Below, in pieces: positions 5,569 through 8,946 of a DNA stretch of 8,946 nt. The notes below the pieces were generated by a model that did not search any database, was not told the origin of the DNA, and saw only the letters and a program-made list of their open reading frames with translations. Location: positions 1 through 8,946 of the forward strand of contig CAAEVD010000084.1 of the NCBI GenBank assembly GCA_900759435.1, written 5' to 3'. The position numbers and the translations under genes are program-made. Every line of letters begins with the position of its first letter. The stretch's first letter is position 1. The DNA comes from an uncultured Collinsella sp. GTDB taxonomy: Bacteria > Actinomycetota > Coriobacteriia > Coriobacteriales > Coriobacteriaceae.

Positions 5569-7143
5569 TTACAGCTCGTAGAGCGTGGTGAACTTGTCCT
5601 GCAGGTAGCTGCAGTAGTAGCGGGCATCGAACGCCATGCCGCACGCGCCCTTGATGAGCTCCGGCGCGTCCTTGGCGCGACCCCACTGCCAAATGTGTTC
5701 GCCCAGCCAGGCACGGACCGGTGTCAGATCGCCGCTCGCACAGGCGCCGTTGAGGTCGACACCGTCGCGGCACATGGCCGGCACAAACATGGCGTCGTAA
5801 GCGCTGCCCAGCGCATAGGTGGGGAAGTAGCCAAACGAGCCGCCGCTCCAGTGCGTATCCTGCAGGCAGCCGTGTGTGTCGTCGGGAACGGGAATGCCCA
5901 GGTACTCATCCATAAAGCGATTCCAAAGCGCGGGGATGTCCTTGGCCGTGGCCTCGCCGGCAAACAGCATGCGCTCGATCTGGTAGCGCACCATAACGTG
6001 CAGCGGATAGGTGAGCTCGTCCGCCTCAGTGCGGATCAACGACGGCTGCGCGATGTTCACGGTGCGGTAGAGCGTATCCTCGTCCACGCTGCCGTAGACC
6101 TCGGGCGCGTGGCGGCGCAGTACCTCGAGCAGCGGCCCCATAAAGGCGTGGCTGCGACCCACGGTGTTCTCAAAGAAGCGGCTCTGGCTCTCGTGGATGC
6201 CCATGGAGGTGCCACCTTCAAGACAGGTGCGCGCATAGGCAGGATTGACGCCCAGCTCGTACATGGCGTGGCCCGCCTCGTGGATGATGCTGTAGACGTT
6301 GGAGATGCAGTCGTTCTCGTAGATGTGCGTCGCGATGCGCGCGTCGCCCACCGAGAAGCCCTCGCTAAACGGGTGCTCGGTAAAGGCAAGCGTGGTGTCG
6401 TCCAGGTCCAGGCCGACGAGCTTCATAAGGTCGAAGCTCATGGCGCGCTGGGCGGCCTCGGGCACGCGGGCGTGCAAAAAGTCGGCAGCGGGCTGCTGGC
6501 CGCGCTCGCCGATGGCGTGCACGAGCGGCACGACCGTCGCCTTGACCTCATCGCAAAACGCATCGAAGCTCTTGGCGGAAAGGCCGCGCTCGTACTGGTC
6601 GAGCCAAACATCGTATGGGTCGCGCTTGGGGTCCATGAGCTCGGCCTGATGCTTAAGTTGGCCGACGATTCTATCCACATAGGGCTCAAAGCTCGCCCAG
6701 TCATTGGCCGTCTTGGCCTTGTGCCACACGGCGTCGGCCTCGCAGGTGAGCCTGGTCCAGGCCTCGGCCTCCTCGGTGGGAATGACGCTCGCTTCGCGCT
6801 GGTCGCGGCCGAGTACGCGGATCTCGTCGAGCAGCTGCGGGTCGTCGATCTTGCCGCCGGCGACGGTTTCGCGTGCCAGCGAGCGCACAAGTTCGACAGA
6901 CTTTTCGCTGGTCAGGAGCTTATGATGCTCGCCGGCAAGGGTGCCCATGGCGTCGGCGCGCGCTGCGGCGCCGTTGGCGGGGGCAATGGTCGCGCCGTCA
7001 AACTCGGCAATCTTGAGCAGGTACTCGCGGGTCCACAGCTTGCCCTCGAGCTTGCGGAATTTTTTGACGGCCTTATCGACCTTCATGCCTTTGGGCGTCT
7101 TGCCCGCTGCGGACTCGACCTTCTTATCGTGCTTCTTTCCCAT
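5569..7143 (-). CDS. Metallocarboxypeptidase, peptidase family M32 (Taq carboxypeptidase type)
   Basis: The 524-residue product is a zinc carboxypeptidase that removes C-terminal residues from peptides, presumably in the cytoplasm because no signal peptide is seen. The zinc motif HEAGH is at 288-292, with catalytic Glu289. The third-ligand motif HESQSR is at 317-322 (Glu318). Other M32 marks are HPFS (257-260), the RTEADELTYPLH segment (371-382) and the DTHWSGGSFGYFPTYALG block (429-446). The length is slightly above the family norm of about 500, owing to a Lys-rich N-terminal tail of about 30 residues. In the N-terminal segment the usual Trp-Asp is replaced by Phe-Asp (48-49). ATG 7143 has AAGGAT (7154-7149) five bases upstream. 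The gene is divergent from the pheST leader and convergent with glmM, with its own terminator, so it is monocistronic. No clear promoter was found upstream. Confidence 0.95.
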   Translation of the reverse strand: MGKKHDKKVESAAGKTPKGMKVDKAVKKFRKLEGKLWTREYLLKIAEFDGATIAPANGAAARADAMGTLAGEHHKLLTSEKSVELVRSLARETVAGGKIDDPQLLDEIRVLGRDQREASVIPTEEAEAWTRLTCEADAVWHKAKTANDWASFEPYVDRIVGQLKHQAELMDPKRDPYDVWLDQYERGLSAKSFDAFCDEVKATVVPLVHAIGERGQQPAADFLHARVPEAAQRAMSFDLMKLVGLDLDDTTLAFTEHPFSEGFSVGDARIATHIYENDCISNVYSIIHEAGHAMYELGVNPAYARTCLEGGTSMGIHESQSRFFENTVGRSHAFMGPLLEVLRRHAPEVYGSVDEDTLYRTVNIAQPSLIRTEADELTYPLHVMVRYQIERMLFAGEATAKDIPALWNRFMDEYLGIPVPDDTHGCLQDTHWSGGSFGYFPTYALGSAYDAMFVPAMCRDGVDLNGACASGDLTPVRAWLGEHIWQWGRAKDAPELIKGACGMAFDARYYCSYLQDKFTTLYEL

Positions 7144-7261
7144 ACCTTATCCTTGATCTCGCGAGCCGAGCGCCACGGATGGGCGCACGGCCAGTTTGCA
7201 CAGCTACCTGCCTTGTACCCAGCACGAACAAAACGGAACGCGGCGATGCGCCCACACAATG

Positions 7262-7270
7262 TGCTATCCT
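7262..7270 (+). promoter_or_regulatory. Candidate extended -10 promoter of the pheST leader
   Basis: TGC-TATCCT (7262-7270) is an extended -10 element. No good -35 box is seen 16-18 bases upstream. Transcription would begin near A7278, just before the first helix of the T-box stem I, which is the position expected for a T-box RNA. The call rests on spacing and on the leader start. Confidence 0.45.
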
Positions 7271-7277
7271 ATAGCCC

Positions 7278-7562
7278 AATGCGTTGACGGAGAGGGTTTT
7301 GCCCGCCGCGTCGCCGGCAAGAGAGGGAAGGTCATGGGCTGCAAGCCTTCCTGCGGTGGCAAGGGCCAAGCGTTCACTCCCGAGCAGCAACCTCAACGGG
7401 CGCGCGGCCAGTGGCGGCGATGTCCCCAGTAGGGAAGCCGTGAGCCTCGCGACAAGGGGCAAAGAGTGGGCGCGACGGGCCAGACATCCGTCGGGTCAAA
7501 CAAGGTGGTACCGCGGAATTCAACCGTCCTTGGGCAATGCACATGCCCGAGGACGGTTTTTT
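7278..7562 (+). ncRNA. T-box riboswitch (Phe-specific) of pheST
   Basis: The leader contains the T-box core AAGGTGGTACCGCGG (7502-7516) followed by an intrinsic terminator. The antiterminator can be drawn directly. AAGG (7502-7505) pairs with CCTT (7528-7531), GCGG (7513-7516) pairs with CCGT (7524-7527), and the TGGT bulge (7506-7509) pairs with an uncharged tRNA ACCA end. Stem I can close by CGTTGA (7282-7287) with TCAACG (7393-7398) and GGAG (7289-7292) with CTCC (7377-7380). That places TTC-A (7373-7376) on the 3' side just above the helix, where the specifier belongs. TTC is a Phe codon, matching the downstream gene. Stem III is CGACGG/CCGTCG (7473-7478, 7488-7493). When uncharged tRNA-Phe binds, the antiterminator should form and pheST be transcribed. 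The exact 5' end and stem II were not resolved. Confidence 0.93.
7524..7562 (+). terminator. Regulated terminator of the pheST T-box
   Basis: CCGTCCTTGGGCA (7524-7536) pairs with TGCCCGAGGACGG (7544-7556) in a 13-bp stem with one T-G wobble and a 7-base loop, followed by six T. Its left arm (7524-7531) is the same segment used by the antiterminator, so the two folds are mutually exclusive. This is the hallmark of transcriptional T-box control. Confidence 0.93.
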
Positions 7563-7648
7563 GTTACCGAACCGGGCCGCGTTTTCGCAACGTCAGGCGA
7601 CGGCAGTCGTCTCGGCGAGCGGGGAGCGCGAGAGACGAAAGGGAAGAC

Positions 7649-8725
7649 ATGAGTCTGATTGATGATCTGGTCAAACTCGAGGAAGAGGCCAAGGAGCTCG
7701 TCGCAGGCGCCGACGACGCCGCCAAGCTCGAGGCTGCGCGCGTTGAGCTGCTCGGCCGCAAGGGCCGCATCACCGGCCTGATGCGCATGATGGGCAAGCT
7801 CGCCCCCGAGGATCGTCCCATGATGGGCAAGCGCGCCAACGAGATGCGCCAGCTGATCGAGGGCATGCTTGACGAGCGCACCACCGAGATGAAGGCCGCC
7901 GCCCTCAAGCACGCACTCGAGCACGAGGCCGTCGACATCACGCTGCCGGGCATCCGTCCGCAGATCGGTCACCAGCACCTGATCAAGCAGATCATCGAGG
8001 AGGCCGAGGACATCTTCTGCGGCATCGGCTACACCGTCGAGTCCGGCCCCATGGTCGACACCTCCTACTACAACTTCACTGCGCTCAATGCGCCCATGGA
8101 TCACCCGAGCCGCTCGGCCCGCGATACCTTCTACGTGGTCGACAACAACCCCGGCAGCGTCGCGCACCCCGAGGCACACGCCCATGGCGAGTCCGACGTG
8201 CTGCTTCGCACCCAGACTTCGGGCGTGCAGATCCACACCATGGAGTCGCAAAAGCCGCCCATCTACATGATCTGCCCGGGCACCGTCTACCGTCCCGACA
8301 CGGCCGACGCCTGTCACCTGCCGCAGTTCAACCAGATCGAGGGCCTGGTCGTCGACGAGGGCATCACTTTTGGCGATCTTAAGGGCACGCTCGACTACTT
8401 TGTTAAGTGCATGTTTGGCGAGGATCGCAAGACGCGCTATCGCCCGCACTTCTTCCCCTTCACCGAGCCGAGCTGCGAGGTGGACGTGAGCTGCCACGTG
8501 TGCGGCGGCAAGGGCTGCAACTTCTGCAAGCACAGCGGCTGGATCGAGATCCTGGGCTGTGGCATGGTCGACCCCAACGTCCTGATCAACTGCGGCATCG
8601 ACCCCGAGAAGTACACCGGCTTCGCCTTTGGTATTGGCGCCGAGCGCGTCGCGGCCCTGCGCTACGACCTGCCCGACCTGCGAACCCTGATGACTGGCGA
8701 TATGCGCTTCCTGAACCAATTTTAG
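7649..8725 (+). CDS. pheS: Phenylalanyl-tRNA synthetase alpha subunit
   Basis: The 358-residue product is the catalytic subunit of the alpha2-beta2 synthetase that charges tRNA-Phe. The N-terminal ~90 residues form the usual helical coiled-coil tRNA-binding arm. Class II motif 1 begins at GHQHLIKQ (107-114). Motif 2 includes RTQTSGVQIHTM (187-198), and FNQIEGL (227-233) and RPHFFPFTEPSCEV (265-278) are the typical Phe-pocket segments. Motif 3 is GFAFGIGAERVAALRYDLPDLR (324-345). A four-Cys insert C-x2-C-x4-C-x2-C (Cys282, 285, 290, 293) before GWIEILGCGMV looks like a zinc ribbon, a feature known in some bacterial PheS proteins but absent in E. coli. ATG 7649 follows AAGGGA (7639-7644) by four bases. 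Upstream in-frame ATG 7466 lies inside the T-box and is excluded. The gene is controlled by the T-box leader and followed by pheT. Confidence 0.97.
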   Translation: MSLIDDLVKLEEEAKELVAGADDAAKLEAARVELLGRKGRITGLMRMMGKLAPEDRPMMGKRANEMRQLIEGMLDERTTEMKAAALKHALEHEAVDITLPGIRPQIGHQHLIKQIIEEAEDIFCGIGYTVESGPMVDTSYYNFTALNAPMDHPSRSARDTFYVVDNNPGSVAHPEAHAHGESDVLLRTQTSGVQIHTMESQKPPIYMICPGTVYRPDTADACHLPQFNQIEGLVVDEGITFGDLKGTLDYFVKCMFGEDRKTRYRPHFFPFTEPSCEVDVSCHVCGGKGCNFCKHSGWIEILGCGMVDPNVLINCGIDPEKYTGFAFGIGAERVAALRYDLPDLRTLMTGDMRFLNQF

Positions 8726-8731
8726 GCTTGC

Positions 8732-8818
8732 CCAGGCACCCCATCTTGGCGTTCAAACCGTCGCTCGCGTACCTTTAGTACGCGTCGCTCCTCTTTCACG
8801 CCAACCTGGGGCACCTGG
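8732..8818. repeat. 87-base nested hairpin between pheS and pheT
   Basis: The outer arms are 21 bases each (8732-8752 and 8798-8818) and pair at 17 of 21 positions, sharing CCAGG, CCCCA and TTGGCGT blocks with two 2-base internal mismatches. Inside the 45-base loop is a perfect 7-bp hairpin CGCGTAC/GTACGCG (8766-8772, 8778-8784) with loop CTTTA. That hairpin is flanked by two direct copies of CGTCGCTC (8759-8766 and 8783-8790). No T-run follows, so it should not terminate pheST. It starts six bases after the pheS stop and ends 69 bases before pheT. The shape suggests a repetitive intergenic element rather than a gene-specific signal, but copy number cannot be seen from this window. Confidence 0.7.
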
Positions 8819-8887
8819 ACAACCCTAAGGCGAACGTCTTCATTTGATAATCCTTCCTTTGCGGAGATTAAGAACTAGGAGAGCTAC

Positions 8888-8946
8888 ATGCGCGTTTCTT
8901 ACGACTGGCTCAAGACCATGATCGATATTCCGGAGGATCCCAAGAC
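8888..8946 (+). CDS. pheT: Phenylalanyl-tRNA synthetase beta subunit, N-terminal fragment (runs off the window)
   Basis: Only the first 19 codons are present. They read MRVSYDWLKTMIDIPEDPK, matching the standard PheT start (Met-Lys/Arg-Val-Ser-Tyr-x-Trp-Leu). ATG 8888 is preceded by AGGAG (8877-8881) at six bases. Its position after pheS and the shared T-box leader support the assignment as the second gene of the pheST operon. The 162-base gap to pheS is long for this operon and contains the nested hairpin. Confidence 0.9.
   Translation, partial: MRVSYDWLKTMIDIPEDPK

Noticed and set aside
7150..7277. A promoter for the M32 gene on the minus strand
   Set aside because: Candidates such as TACAAG lack a properly spaced -35 box, so none was annotated although one must exist in this region.
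5695..7287. A 530-codon plus-strand open frame antisense to the M32 gene
   Set aside because: It lies almost entirely opposite a gene with full M32 catalytic motifs and gives a low-diversity Ala/Val/Gly/His-rich product with no recognisable family. Long antisense frames are expected from GC-rich codon bias.
7466..7648. A 61-codon N-terminal extension of pheS starting at ATG 7466
   Set aside because: It would translate through T-box stem III, the antiterminator and the terminator. It has no ribosome-binding site, and ATG 7649 with AAGGGA matches the usual PheS N-terminus.
7520..8719. A 399-codon minus-strand open frame opposite pheS
   Set aside because: It is the antisense shadow of pheS and also covers the T-box terminator. 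The product is repetitive in Val, Asp, Ala and His, with no family features.
8843..8850. A separate promoter for pheT at TTGATAAT
   Set aside because: A -10-like box is present but no -35 box lies 16-18 bases upstream, and the T-box-controlled operon explains pheT expression.

Overview
The window is a GC-rich stretch of ordinary bacterial chromosome, with dense genes and mostly short intergenic gaps. It most resembles an actinobacterium of the Coriobacteriia, probably Collinsella or a close relative. This placement is an inference from three things: the overall GC-rich codon style, a DUF4012 membrane protein beside glmM, and a canonical T-box leader in front of pheST. It was not tested by any search. 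No phage, IS transposase, CRISPR array or toxin-antitoxin gene is visible.

Layout from left to right. A tRNA-Val(GAC) gene lies on the minus strand at 21-95, with a strong promoter and an A/T-rich UP-like palindrome. A plus-strand EamA/DMT-type 10-helix transporter follows at 385-1407. Next is a large single-pass membrane protein with an extracellular DUF4012 region (1547-3886), ending at a strong terminator that abuts the ribosome-binding site of glmM, phosphoglucosamine mutase (3970-5301). Between glmM and the convergent M32 carboxypeptidase gene (minus strand, 5569-7143) is a 245-base patch containing four separate inverted repeats. Two of these are terminators, one is a small perfect hairpin, and one is a 60-base REP/RAYT-like palindrome. 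The M32 gene is divergent from the pheS-pheT operon. pheST is preceded by a full transcriptional T-box riboswitch (about 7278-7562) with a candidate UUC (Phe) specifier. pheS is complete at 7649-8725, and pheT starts at 8888 and runs off the window.

Functionally these are housekeeping and cell-envelope genes: Phe-tRNA charging controlled by uncharged tRNA-Phe, the glucosamine-phosphate isomerisation that feeds peptidoglycan precursors, peptide trimming by a zinc carboxypeptidase, and a drug/metabolite-type exporter. The least explained material is the DUF4012 protein and the non-coding structured repeats. These are the RAYT/REP-like palindrome after glmM and the 87-base nested hairpin between pheS and pheT. 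I saw no convincing evidence of an entirely new multi-gene system.
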